Shown here one piece after another: positions 6,018 through 13,462 of a stretch of DNA of 13,504 nucleotides; the first letter of the stretch is position 1, and the number at the start of each line of letters is the position of its first letter. Under the pieces are notes generated by a model, which saw only the letters and a list, made by a program, of their open reading frames with translations, was not told the origin of the DNA and ran no database searches. Origin of the DNA: Dialister sp. CAG:486 (lineage in GTDB: Bacteria > Bacillota > Negativicutes > Veillonellales > Dialisteraceae). Where the stretch lies: NCBI GenBank assembly GCA_000434475.1, contig FR879488.1:1-13504 (forward strand), in the 5' to 3' direction. The position numbers and the translations under genes were made by a program.

Positions 6018-7202
6018 ATGAAGTATAAAAAATTTTTGGCAGCTGCCATGGCGGCAGGCTTTTTGCTTTCCGCCGGCATGATGACCGGCGGATGCGGGTC
6101 GGCCAAACAGCAGCAGGGGCAGCAGCAGGCGATGAAGGTCACGACTTTCAAACCGTTCAAGTCGGACACGCCGATCCAGAGAGAGTATGCCGGCTCCATT
6201 ATGGCCTTGCAGGAGGTGCCGGTCCGCTCGAAAGTATCCGGTACAGTCATGGAAAAATACGTCAAAGGCGGTGACCATGTCACAGAAGGGCAGCCGCTCT
6301 TCCGCCTTGATACGCGCACTTATTCGTCCTCTCTGGCAGCCGCAGAGGCGCAGGTCGCGCAGGCTTCGGCTACCTATGAAAATGCGAAGCGTGATCTGGC
6401 CCGCTATGAGCAGCTGATCGCGACGGGGGCGATTTCCCGGCAGGCCTATGATGCACAGAAGGCAGCGACAGACTCCTATCAGGCCGTCGTCGAAGCAGCC
6501 CAGTCGCAGGCAGCGATCGCATCGGATAATCTCTCCGATACCATCGTGACAGCTCCCTTCGCAGGGACGCTCTCCATGGATGATGTGAATATCGGCACCT
6601 TCGCTTCGGCAGGACAGACGCCGCTCGTCACGATTTCCTCGGCAGATCCGCTGTATGTTCAGTTTGATATGTCGGAGAGCGAATACCTTTCGCTCACCAA
6701 GAATAAGAGTGGCACGGAGACGCTCGGGGATACCTTGAAGCTTCGCCTTGCTGATGGCTCCATCTATCAGGAGACCGGCAAGATCGTCCAGATCAATCCG
6801 GGGCTGACCGGCGGGCAGCTGACCATGAAGGCAGCCTATGCAAATCCGGATAATCTGCTCGTACCGGGCATGTACGCGACCGTTGTTTCTGATGCAGAAA
6901 TCGCCAAAGGCAGCATTCTGGTACCGACCAAGGCACTAGTACAGCTCCTGAACCGCGATATGCTCGATGTCGTCGTCGATGGCAAGGTCCAGCAGAAGGC
7001 AGTCAAGCTCGGGGCGACCTATGGCATCTATACCATCATTGAAAGCGGCATCGATGAAAATGATGAGATCATCGTCGAAGGCCAGAATAAAGTCCGTGTC
7101 GGACAGGCAGTCGCTCCGGAAGAAACCACGCGCGAGGCTTTGGAACAGGCGGCGCTCAAGGCCGTTTCTGTGCAGCATGGCACGACAGATGCTAAGAAAT
7201 AA
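6018..7202 (+). CDS. RND efflux periplasmic adaptor (lipoprotein)
   Basis: Membrane fusion protein that connects the inner-membrane RND pump to an outer-membrane channel. I choose ATG 6018 (394 residues) because AGGGGG ends 6 bases upstream and the protein then starts with a proper signal, MKYKKFLAAAMAAGFLL; the in-frame ATG at 5988 lacks such a site. Cys26 in MTGGC is a plausible lipid attachment site, with a Gln-rich linker behind it. The HlyD/AcrA fold is visible in order: VPVRSKVSGTVMEKYVKGGDHVTEGQ (first half of the lipoyl domain, about 71-96), a helical hairpin (about 110-170) rich in Ala and Gln, DTIVTAPFAGTLS (second lipoyl half), and the beta-barrel ending in VPGMYATV. It is AcrA/MexA-like. 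The pump gene follows after 11 bp, so the two are cotranscribed and probably translationally linked. Confidence 0.93.
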   Translation: MKYKKFLAAAMAAGFLLSAGMMTGGCGSAKQQQGQQQAMKVTTFKPFKSDTPIQREYAGSIMALQEVPVRSKVSGTVMEKYVKGGDHVTEGQPLFRLDTRTYSSSLAAAEAQVAQASATYENAKRDLARYEQLIATGAISRQAYDAQKAATDSYQAVVEAAQSQAAIASDNLSDTIVTAPFAGTLSMDDVNIGTFASAGQTPLVTISSADPLYVQFDMSESEYLSLTKNKSGTETLGDTLKLRLADGSIYQETGKIVQINPGLTGGQLTMKAAYANPDNLLVPGMYATVVSDAEIAKGSILVPTKALVQLLNRDMLDVVVDGKVQQKAVKLGATYGIYTIIESGIDENDEIIVEGQNKVRVGQAVAPEETTREALEQAALKAVSVQHGTTDAKK

Positions 7203-7213
7203 GGGGAGGAGCT

Positions 7214-10200
7214 ATGGCAAATTTCTTTATTAAACGCCCTATCTTTGCTATCGTCGTGGCTCTTGTCATCACGATCGCCGGGGCACTCTGTATTTTCTCA
7301 CTGCCGATCGACCGCTATCCGAAGATCACGCCGCCTCAGGTCTCTGTCCATGCGACCTATCCGGGCGCTGACTCTGAAGTCGTAGCGCAGACGGTGGCCG
7401 AGGTCATAGAAAAGAATGTCGTCGGTGCCGAAGGCTTCGATAATATGTCTTCGACATCGAACTCGAATGGCTCCTATTCGCTCTCTGTCCAGTTTCTGAC
7501 GGGGACGGACTCGGATATGGCGACCATCCGAGTACAGAATGGCGTCACGGCTGCGGATGCCGGGCTTCCTGATACGGTCCGCTCCATCGGCGTCTCCACG
7601 AAGAAATCTTCGGGGGATATGGCACTTGTCGTCGGCCTGCTCTCACCGAATGGCACTTATGATGACGTATTCCTGAAGAACTATTTCTCCATGAACTACC
7701 TGGATGAGCTGAAGTCCATCAAGGGCGTCGGCAACGTACAGGAATTTGGCTCTGACTTTGCGATGCGCATCTGGATGGATCCGACGAAGATGTCGCAGAA
7801 CAAGATCACTGCGAGCGAGGTCATTTCTGCCGTTTCTTCGCAGAATAAGCAGATCGCGGCCGGTAATATTTCCAGCGCTCCGGTCGATCAGAATGCCTCC
7901 TTCCAGTACATCATCACGGCGAAGGGCCGTCTTGTGACGGAGAAGGAATTCGGCGATATCGTACTTCGTACCAATGATGACGGCTCCATGCTTCGTCTGA
8001 AGGATGTGGCCCGTATCGAGCTTGGCGCAAAGGACTACAGCTTCATTTCCCGTGCGGCGGGACAGGAGTCGTCGATCCTCGCATTCTCTTTGACCGATGA
8101 TGCGAATGCGCTCGAAACGCTGGGGGCGATCAAGGAGAAACTGAAAGAAGATGCGAAGAGCTTCCCAGATGACATGACCTATGTCATCTGCGCGGATAAC
8201 ACGGACTTCATCTATGCCTCCATCAAAGAGGTCATGCATACCTTCGTCGAAGCGCTCCTCATCGTTGCACTGATCGTATACATTTTCCTGCAGAACTGGA
8301 GATCCACGCTCATCCCTATGATCGCGGTCCCGGTATCGCTCTTCGGTACCTTTGCCTCCTTCCTGCTTCTCGGATTCACCATCAATACCCTGACGCTTTT
8401 CGCAATGGTTTTGGCCATCGGGCTGGTCGTCGATGATGCGATCGTCGTCATCGAAGCCGTCGAGTATGAAATGCGTTATAACAACATGGGCCCGAAAGAA
8501 GCGACTGTCGCTGCGATGCAGAAGGTACAGAGCCCGGTTATCGGCGTCGCAGTCGTTCTGGCTGCGGTTTTCGTACCGGTTGCTTTCCTTGGTGGGATCA
8601 TGGGTATCCTTTACAAACAGTTTGCTCTCACCATCGCTGTCTCCGTCCTGATTTCCGCTTTCGTCGCGCTGTCTCTGACTCCGGCTCTTTGCGCTGGTCT
8701 TCTGAAACCGCCGAAGAAGCAGAATAGGAAAAACTTCCTCGATCGATTCTGGGATACCTTTAATGACGGTTTCGATCGTATGGTAGAGATCTATGGGGCG
8801 ATCCTGCAGAAGATGGGACATGCGATCGCTGCTCCGATCCTTGTTCTTGTCGTCATCACGGTCGCAGCTTTCGGTATTTTCTTCAAGCTTCCGACAGCAT
8901 TCCTTCCGCAGGAAGATAATGGCTTCTTCATCACGGCATTCTCTCTGCCGGAAGGCTCTGTCAATGTCAGAACGAATGCAGCGATCAACGATTACCTTGA
9001 TTATATGGGAAAAGATCCGGCGATCGAACAGTCGCAGGGCGTCACCGGCTTTGATATTTTGTCCGGCGGGCAGAAACCAAATGCGGGTCTTTCCTTCATC
9101 AAACTGAAACCGTGGGATGAACGCAAAGCGCCAAATGAACAGATCAATGCCATTATGGGCAAAGCCATGGCATATGGGGCGACCCATCCGGAGGTATCTC
9201 TGATGGCGCTGAATCCGCCTCCGATCCCAGGCCTTGGCGCCTCCGGCGGCTTCAGCCTTTATATCATGAACAAGAGCGGCGCATCGGATGAAGAATTCCA
9301 GCGCGTCGTCGGAGAATTCCTCGGCGCAGCCAACCAGCGTCCGGAAATCCAGATGGCCTACACCACCTTCCGAAGCGATACACCATCCTACAATTATGAT
9401 ATTGATCGAGAAAAAGCACAGCGAAATGGTGTGGCTGTCGGGGATATCTTCACCGCCCTTCAGGCCTACTATGGCTCTGTCCAGATCAATGATTTCACCA
9501 TTTATGGCCGTAACTACAAGGTCGTCGCGCAGGCGGATACCCAGTACCGCACGAACCCGGGGGACAACAAGTTCCTGACGGTTCGCGACAATAAGGGCAA
9601 TATGGTGCCGATCTCCACCTTCATCACTCCGAAGAAATCCAATGCCGTTTCTGTCATCACTCGTTACGATAACTTCCCAGCCGTCAAGATCGGCGGGCAG
9701 CAGAAGGATGGATACTCCTCCGGGCAGGCGCTCGATGCGCTCGAAGAAACCGCCAATCAGGTCCTTCCGAATGGCTATGGTTTTGAATTCGTCGAATCCT
9801 CCGCCCAGGAACGTGAAGCGAGCGGCAAGACGGTATATGCCCTCTCGCTCGGCATGCTCTTCGTATTCCTGTCTTTGGCAGCTCTCTATGAAAGCTGGAA
9901 GGTTCCATTCACGGTCATCTTCGGGATACCGACTGGCTTCTTTGGTGCGAGCCTGGCAGCCATGGCATTCCATGTATATAACGACATTTACTTCCAGATC
10001 GGTCTCTTGACCATCATCGGGCTGGCCGCGAAGAACGCCATCCTGATCGTCGAGTACGCGAAAGTCCGTACGGATCACGGTATGGAAGCGCTTCAGGCGG
10101 CTGTCGAAGCATCGAAGATCCGTCTCCGTCCGATCCTGATGACATCTCTTGCTTTCATTGTCGGTAACATCCCGCTGGCTCTCTCGACCGGCGCAGGTGC

Positions 10201-10348
10201 AAATTCCCGCTCTGAAATGGGGATCGCCGTTGTATTCGGTGTGCTTTCCGCTACCATTTTCCAGATCTTCATCGTTCCGATGCTCTTCGTCGTCATTGAA
10301 CACATTCATGGATTCAAGAGATCGAAGAAAGTCGTCACTGAAGACTGA
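7214..10348 (+). CDS. RND multidrug efflux pump, HAE1 family
   Basis: Proton-driven inner-membrane pump of the AcrB/MexB type, 1044 residues (AcrB is 1049). GGGGAGG sits just upstream of the ATG. The layout is typical: TM1 at about 10-28 after FFIKRP, a large periplasmic loop, TM2-6 from about 337, TM7 near 541, FLPQEDNGFF at about 561-570, a second large loop, and TM8-12 from about 872. The proton-relay residues are present: the pair in GLVVDDAIVVIEAVE falls at Asp407-Asp408 and the lysine in GLAAKNAILIVEYAK at Lys940, the same numbering as AcrB, with the arginine-rich IRLRPILMTS in TM11. It should therefore be active. The conserved GANSRSEMG segment lies in the last helices. Substrates cannot be predicted. 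No outer-membrane TolC-type gene follows; a terminator ends the operon, so the channel must come from elsewhere. The long minus-strand frame opposite is a codon-bias shadow. Confidence 0.97.
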   Translation: MANFFIKRPIFAIVVALVITIAGALCIFSLPIDRYPKITPPQVSVHATYPGADSEVVAQTVAEVIEKNVVGAEGFDNMSSTSNSNGSYSLSVQFLTGTDSDMATIRVQNGVTAADAGLPDTVRSIGVSTKKSSGDMALVVGLLSPNGTYDDVFLKNYFSMNYLDELKSIKGVGNVQEFGSDFAMRIWMDPTKMSQNKITASEVISAVSSQNKQIAAGNISSAPVDQNASFQYIITAKGRLVTEKEFGDIVLRTNDDGSMLRLKDVARIELGAKDYSFISRAAGQESSILAFSLTDDANALETLGAIKEKLKEDAKSFPDDMTYVICADNTDFIYASIKEVMHTFVEALLIVALIVYIFLQNWRSTLIPMIAVPVSLFGTFASFLLLGFTINTLTLFAMVLAIGLVVDDAIVVIEAVEYEMRYNNMGPKEATVAAMQKVQSPVIGVAVVLAAVFVPVAFLGGIMGILYKQFALTIAVSVLISAFVALSLTPALCAGLLKPPKKQNRKNFLDRFWDTFNDGFDRMVEIYGAILQKMGHAIAAPILVLVVITVAAFGIFFKLPTAFLPQEDNGFFITAFSLPEGSVNVRTNAAINDYLDYMGKDPAIEQSQGVTGFDILSGGQKPNAGLSFIKLKPWDERKAPNEQINAIMGKAMAYGATHPEVSLMALNPPPIPGLGASGGFSLYIMNKSGASDEEFQRVVGEFLGAANQRPEIQMAYTTFRSDTPSYNYDIDREKAQRNGVAVGDIFTALQAYYGSVQINDFTIYGRNYKVVAQADTQYRTNPGDNKFLTVRDNKGNMVPISTFITPKKSNAVSVITRYDNFPAVKIGGQQKDGYSSGQALDALEETANQVLPNGYGFEFVESSAQEREASGKTVYALSLGMLFVFLSLAALYESWKVPFTVIFGIPTGFFGASLAAMAFHVYNDIYFQIGLLTIIGLAAKNAILIVEYAKVRTDHGMEALQAAVEASKIRLRPILMTSLAFIVGNIPLALSTGAGANSRSEMGIAVVFGVLSATIFQIFIVPMLFVVIEHIHGFKRSKKVVTED

Positions 10349-10361
10349 TGATCGTAAGTAA

Positions 10362-10400
10362 AAAAGAGCCTCGAGCCTTGTGCTCGTGGCTCTTTTCTTC
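10362..10400 (+). terminator. Rho-independent terminator of the RND operon
   Basis: A 15-bp stem with one mismatch (10362-10376 with 10382-10396), loop CTTGT, starting with AAAAGAGCC and ending with GGCTCTTTT followed by CTTC. The A run on the 5' side means it could also work in the other direction. Confidence 0.88.
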
Positions 10401-10404
10401 TGGA

Positions 10405-10439
10405 GGGACTAGTGGCTAGTGACTAGTGACTGGTGACTG
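10405..10439. repeat. Five-unit heptamer array after the RND operon
   Basis: GGGACTA, GTGGCTA, GTGACTA, GTGACTG, GTGACTG in a strict 7-bp period, starting nine bases after the terminator stem. Confidence 0.8.
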
Positions 10440-10516
10440 AAATGTCAGCTCATGGCATCGCTACTATCTATTCTCTGCGGCGCTTCTATATTCTTATGCG
10501 CCGCACCTTCCCTTCA

Positions 10517-10588
10517 GAACCCGGCGAACCCTCTGAACCTGTTGAACCTGCTGAATCCGTTGCACCTTTCGAATATGTTGCGCATTTT
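10517..10588. repeat. Nine-bp degenerate tandem repeat
   Basis: Eight 9-bp units beginning GAACCCGGC, GAACCCTCT, GAACCTGTT, GAACCTGCT, GAATCCGTT, GCACCTTTC, GAATATGTT, GCGCATTTT. The first five are clear and the rest decay. One frame reads as Glu-Pro-rich tripeptides and another as Asn-Pro/Leu, but neither has a credible start or ribosome binding site, so I treat it as intergenic. A GAACC-type motif also recurs (complement strand) at about 13094-13119. Confidence 0.65.
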
Positions 10589-10615
10589 CACGAAGCGTTC
10601 CCCTTGTGCTATACT
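10587..10615 (+). promoter_or_regulatory. Promoter of the SGNH hydrolase/heptose gene pair
   Basis: TTCACG (10587-10592), a 17-bp spacer and TATACT (10610-10615) match sigma70 spacing, 33 bp upstream of the SGNH gene. The -35 box abuts the end of the 9-bp repeat. Confidence 0.6.
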
Positions 10616-10647
10616 AAGAATGAATAAACACGAAAGGCGGTGCTCTC

Positions 10648-11241
10648 ATGCTTTGGGACAGAAAATCGATCCACACCATCCATTGCTTCGGCGACAGCCT
10701 GACAGCAGGCTACGGCGCAGTCCCGGGCGCGGGCTGGGTGGAGGTGGTCGCAAAGCGCCATCCGGAAATAAACTGGACCAATCACGCGAGCCTCGGCGCA
10801 CTCACAGAAGACATTCTGGACGCACTGGAAGGCACTGCCGCACTCATATCCGGTCAAGAAGGCTTCTTCTTCATGGGTGGAACGAATGATATTCTCTGCG
10901 GTTTTCGTCTCTCCTCTCTGGAGGGGTGCCTGACAGAGCGGCTGCCCTCGATCTCCGGAAAGGTGCCGCTCACGATCGGCATCCCGCCGCTTGCGACGAA
11001 GGAGAGCATCTGGAGCGGATGGCAGAGCGAAGCTGTCTATGAAAGGAATCAGCTGGATCTTGCAGCATATGGGGATTTCTTACGAGAGCTTGCAAAGGCG
11101 AGCAACGTGTGCCTGATCGATTTTTCCCATGCGTTCCCTTTGGAGGATGCATGGTACTATGATGGTCTCCATCCGAATGAGAAGGGGTATGAGCGTTTCG
11201 CAGATATGGCAGAGGCAGCTTGGATGATCAAAGAGAGGTAG
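10648..11241 (+). CDS. SGNH/GDSL hydrolase family protein
   Basis: A 197-residue esterase or lipase of the SGNH superfamily. AAAGGCGG at 10633-10640 precedes the ATG by 7 bases. The family blocks are in order: FGDSLTAGYG (14-23) with nucleophile Ser17; block II around NHASLGALTEDIL with Gly50; GGTNDI (77-82) with Asn80; and DGLHPNEKGY (172-181) with the catalytic Asp172 and His175. It has no signal peptide, so it is probably cytoplasmic, of the TesA/acylhydrolase-like kind. The substrate is unknown. Its partner gene, an LPS heptose adenylyltransferase 15 bp downstream, suggests a link with cell-envelope carbohydrate, but that is only inference from position. Confidence 0.93.
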   Translation: MLWDRKSIHTIHCFGDSLTAGYGAVPGAGWVEVVAKRHPEINWTNHASLGALTEDILDALEGTAALISGQEGFFFMGGTNDILCGFRLSSLEGCLTERLPSISGKVPLTIGIPPLATKESIWSGWQSEAVYERNQLDLAAYGDFLRELAKASNVCLIDFSHAFPLEDAWYYDGLHPNEKGYERFADMAEAAWMIKER

Positions 11242-11256
11242 AAAGGAAAAGACAGG

Positions 11257-11748
11257 ATGAATGATAGAGAAGAACGAAAAAGGGAACTTATGAAGCAGCG
11301 CGTCTTTACATGGGAAGAAGCGGAAGCGCAGATCGCAGCATGGAAAGCGCGGGGCGAGATCGTCGTATTTACGAATGGATGCTTTGACATCCTCCATCGC
11401 GGGCACATCACGTATCTCGCGCAGGCGGCCTCTCTCGGGGATCACCTGATCGTGGGGCTGAATTCGGATGCATCGGTGAAGCGGCTCAAGGGAGAGTCGC
11501 GCCCAGTGAATGGAGAAAACGACCGTGCGCTCATGCTCTCTGCCCTTCGCAGCGTGGACGGCGTCGTGATCTTTGGGGAGGACACCCCGACTGAGCTCCT
11601 GTCTCATCTGAAGCCGGATATCCTTGTCAAAGGCGGGGACTACAAGGTGGAAGAAGTCGCCGGAAGAGAGTACGCCGGGCGCGTGGAGATCCTTTCCTTC
11701 GTCGATGGATACTCGACGACGAAACTGATTGAGAGAATCAGGACGTGA
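11257..11748 (+). CDS. rfaE2: D-glycero-beta-D-manno-heptose 1-phosphate adenylyltransferase
   Basis: Cytidylyltransferase-fold enzyme that transfers AMP from ATP to heptose 1-phosphate, a step in making ADP-heptose for LPS inner core. It corresponds to domain II of E. coli HldE, here a separate gene. Residues 39-54 ([16 protein letters not shown]) include the HxGH nucleotide-binding motif at 47-50. [42 protein letters not shown] and [10 protein letters not shown] are all typical of the RfaE2 family, as is [11 protein letters not shown] at the end. I take ATG 11257 (163 residues); ATG 11290, behind AAGGGA, is an alternative that removes 11 charged residues without touching the domain. It is probably cotranscribed with the SGNH gene. 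No kinase domain (HldE domain I / HldA) is in the window. Its presence supports an outer membrane with heptose-containing LPS. Confidence 0.94.
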   Translation: MNDREERKRELMKQRVFTWEEAEAQIAAWKARGEIVVFTNGCFDILHRGHITYLAQAASLGDHLIVGLNSDASVKRLKGESRPVNGENDRALMLSALRSVDGVVIFGEDTPTELLSHLKPDILVKGGDYKVEEVAGREYAGRVEILSFVDGYSTTKLIERIRT

Positions 11749-11761
11749 TGGGGGCTGGTAG

Positions 11762-11884
11762 CTAGTGACTAGTGACTAGATATCAGACGTCAGACATTAG
11801 ACATTGGGCACTAGACATCGGACGTGAGTCATTAGATGTTTAATCCCTAATCCCTAATCCCTAGTCACTAGTCCCTAGTCACTT
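11762..11884. repeat. Large heptamer array with inverted ends
   Basis: Almost the whole 156-bp gap between rfaE2 and the MFS gene is 7-bp periodic. The left end (CTAGTGACTAGTGACTAG, 11762-11779) is complementary to the right end (CTAGTCACTAGTCCCTAG and on, 11861-11882). Between them come GACA/GACG-type units (TCAGACA, TTAGACA, TTGGGCA, CTAGACA, TCGGACG, TGAGTCA, TTAGATG) and TAATCCC units from 11841. The transcript could fold into a long stem with a large loop. No standard terminator is present in the gap. Confidence 0.85.
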
Positions 11885-11904
11885 TATCAAGAGGCATTGA
11901 TACT

Positions 11905-13092
11905 ATGCAAAACTGGAAACGAATCGTGTATACCATGGCAGCGATACAGATCGGGACAGGGATCTCGATCATTGGCGTCGTTGCCTTCATTCCGCTCTTT
12001 CTTACATCTGAGCTGGGCGTCACGGATCCGGGAGAAGCGGCGTTTTGGGCGGGCCTGATTTCGGGTGTGACGCCCTTCTTCGTCGCGATCGCGGCGCCTT
12101 TCTGGTCCATGCAGGCCGATCGCCGGGGGCCGCGTTTTGCGCTGTCCATGATCCTCTTCATCTTGGGCGTGGTGATTGCTTTGATGTATTTCACACGATC
12201 GCCCGTAGAGCTTCTGATCCTCCGCATGATCCAGGGCATGTCCGGCGGATTTGTCGCAGTCGGCATGTCTCTCGTCATGAATGTGACGCCAAAGAAGCAG
12301 TTGACGTGGGCGATGGGTGTCTTTCAGGCATCCATGGTCATGGGAGTCATGTTCGGTCCTCTCGTAGGCGGCATGATCGCTGATACCCTGGGTTATCGTA
12401 TGCCCTTTATCATATTTTGCGCTCTGTCATTTTTCTGCCTCGCTGCGGTACGTCTGATGGTGCCAAAGCAGATCGGACAGGAACAGGCAAGGGAGCGGGA
12501 ATCTTTCGTGAAGCAGCTTTCCTACTTTATGAAGAATCCCGTCGTCCGGCTGATGGTCATGCTGCAGTTTCTCTGCAATTGCGGGATGACAGGGATCGGT
12601 CCGATCCTCCCGCTCTATATCAAGGAAATGATGGGTGGAGATGCCATGGCGGTCGCGACGATCGTTGGGATCATCATCTTCATCGCAGGCGCCACGAGCG
12701 TCACCTCTTCTCTGAATGTCTCGCGTCTTGCTAAGCGGATCTCTATGCCGAGGATCCTCATCATTGCGTCTCTTGTGACAGGCGTGAACTTCATCCTCCA
12801 GTACCTGATGCCGGAGGTCTGGACGCTGGGCTTCATGCGCGGGCTCACCGGCTTCTCCCTCGGGATGATCATGCCGCTGGCCAATACCATCCTTGCCTCG
12901 GCGGTGCCAGCGGAAAAACGTACGATGGTGGTGGGCTTCTCGACCAGTTTCGCTCTTATGGGCAATGTCGCCGGCCCCATGGCGTCGGGCGCCATCGCAA
13001 GGCAGTGGGGCTATGGTATGGTCTTCTGGTCGACAGCCTTCTGCTTCTTCCTCGCTGCATGCGTGATCTATAGGAAGAGGAAAATCATATAA
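11905..13092 (+). CDS. MFS transporter, multidrug-efflux-like
   Basis: A 395-residue major facilitator superfamily protein with about 12 hydrophobic segments spread over the whole length, the usual size for drug:H+ antiporters. The start ATG 11905 follows AAGAGG at 11890-11895 by 9 bases. The loop between TM2 and TM3 carries motif A in the form ADRRGPRFAL (71-80). RMIQGMSGGFVAVGMSLV (about TM4) and VMFGPLVGGMIAD (about TM5, with the antiporter motif C-like GPxxGG) point to an efflux carrier, close in style to MdtG. A second-half repeat begins around residue 210. Substrate is unknown. It stands alone between the heptamer array and a repeat-rich tail, so the neighbours give no help. Confidence 0.92.
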   Translation: MQNWKRIVYTMAAIQIGTGISIIGVVAFIPLFLTSELGVTDPGEAAFWAGLISGVTPFFVAIAAPFWSMQADRRGPRFALSMILFILGVVIALMYFTRSPVELLILRMIQGMSGGFVAVGMSLVMNVTPKKQLTWAMGVFQASMVMGVMFGPLVGGMIADTLGYRMPFIIFCALSFFCLAAVRLMVPKQIGQEQARERESFVKQLSYFMKNPVVRLMVMLQFLCNCGMTGIGPILPLYIKEMMGGDAMAVATIVGIIIFIAGATSVTSSLNVSRLAKRISMPRILIIASLVTGVNFILQYLMPEVWTLGFMRGLTGFSLGMIMPLANTILASAVPAEKRTMVVGFSTSFALMGNVAGPMASGAIARQWGYGMVFWSTAFCFFLAACVIYRKRKII

Positions 13093-13119
13093 TGGGTTCA
13101 GGTTGATGGGTTCAAGGTT

Positions 13120-13170
13120 GTGGTGGCAGCTTCGCTGCAAAATATATATTTGCGGCGGAGCCGCCACCAC
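13120..13170. repeat. GC-rich near-palindromic hairpin downstream of the MFS gene
   Basis: Left arm TGGTGGCAGCTTCGCTGCAA (from 13121) pairs with the right arm TTGCGGCGGAGCCGCCACCA (to 13169), with two G-U pairs and one mismatch; the centre is the self-complementary AAATATATATTT. A stable stem of more than 20 bp. There is no T run after it, so it is not a standard terminator, though it may block or protect the end of the MFS transcript. Confidence 0.75.
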
Positions 13171-13191
13171 CATTTCTCATTTCTCATTTCT
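13171..13191. repeat. Three CATTTCT heptamers
   Basis: CATTTCT is repeated three times exactly, directly after the GC-rich hairpin. It has the same 7-bp period as the TAGTCAC family but a different sequence. Confidence 0.75.
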
Positions 13192-13274
13192 CGTTCAAGT
13201 GAAGCTTTCCAACGGAATCAAAGAGCGACACGCCCGTGGGCTAACCCTGACCCCTGAAGTTTGAAAGCAGGGAT

Positions 13275-13330
13275 GAGTGGCTAGGGATTTGGGATTAGGA
13301 GTGACTAGTGACTAGGAGACATGAGACTCT
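13275..13330. repeat. Heptamer array in the right-hand tail
   Basis: GAGTGGC, TAGGGAT, TTGGGAT, TAGGAGT, GACTAGT, GACTAGG, AGACATG, AGACTCT. Read on the other strand it has the same parts (TAGTCAC then TAATCCC types) as the arrays at 2821 and 11841. Confidence 0.75.
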
Positions 13331-13337
13331 CGTATCG

Positions 13338-13362
13338 TCATTTCGAGCGAAGCGAGAAATCT
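13338..13362. repeat. GAGCGAAGCGAG mini-hairpin repeat
   Basis: ATTTC and GAAAT (13340-13360) flank GAGCGAAGCGA. The core GCGAAGC is a known very stable mini-hairpin sequence, and the two GA steps on either side could form tandem G-A pairs. From memory, near-identical TCATT(T/C)CGAGCGAAGCGAG elements are common between genes in unrelated bacteria. Confidence 0.55.
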
Positions 13363-13462
13363 TTCTTGTAGACCGCTAAACGAAGGATGTGTGAAAGTAG
13401 AAATACGCAGCGCCAAGGCGTCGTTTCCGTACCGGTGCTTATGTGATACTGACCGCAGTGCA

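Noticed and set aside
7643..10309. 888-residue open frame on the minus strand opposite the RND pump
   Set aside because: It lies wholly antisense to a clear pump gene, is full of low-complexity Arg/Asp/Glu composition, and has no family motif; it is a shadow of codon bias.
10433..10627. 64-residue frame with Glu-Pro tripeptide repeats
   Set aside because: Starts in heptamer repeat DNA without a ribosome binding site, and its repeat follows from the intergenic 9-bp array; it also runs over the promoter of the next gene.
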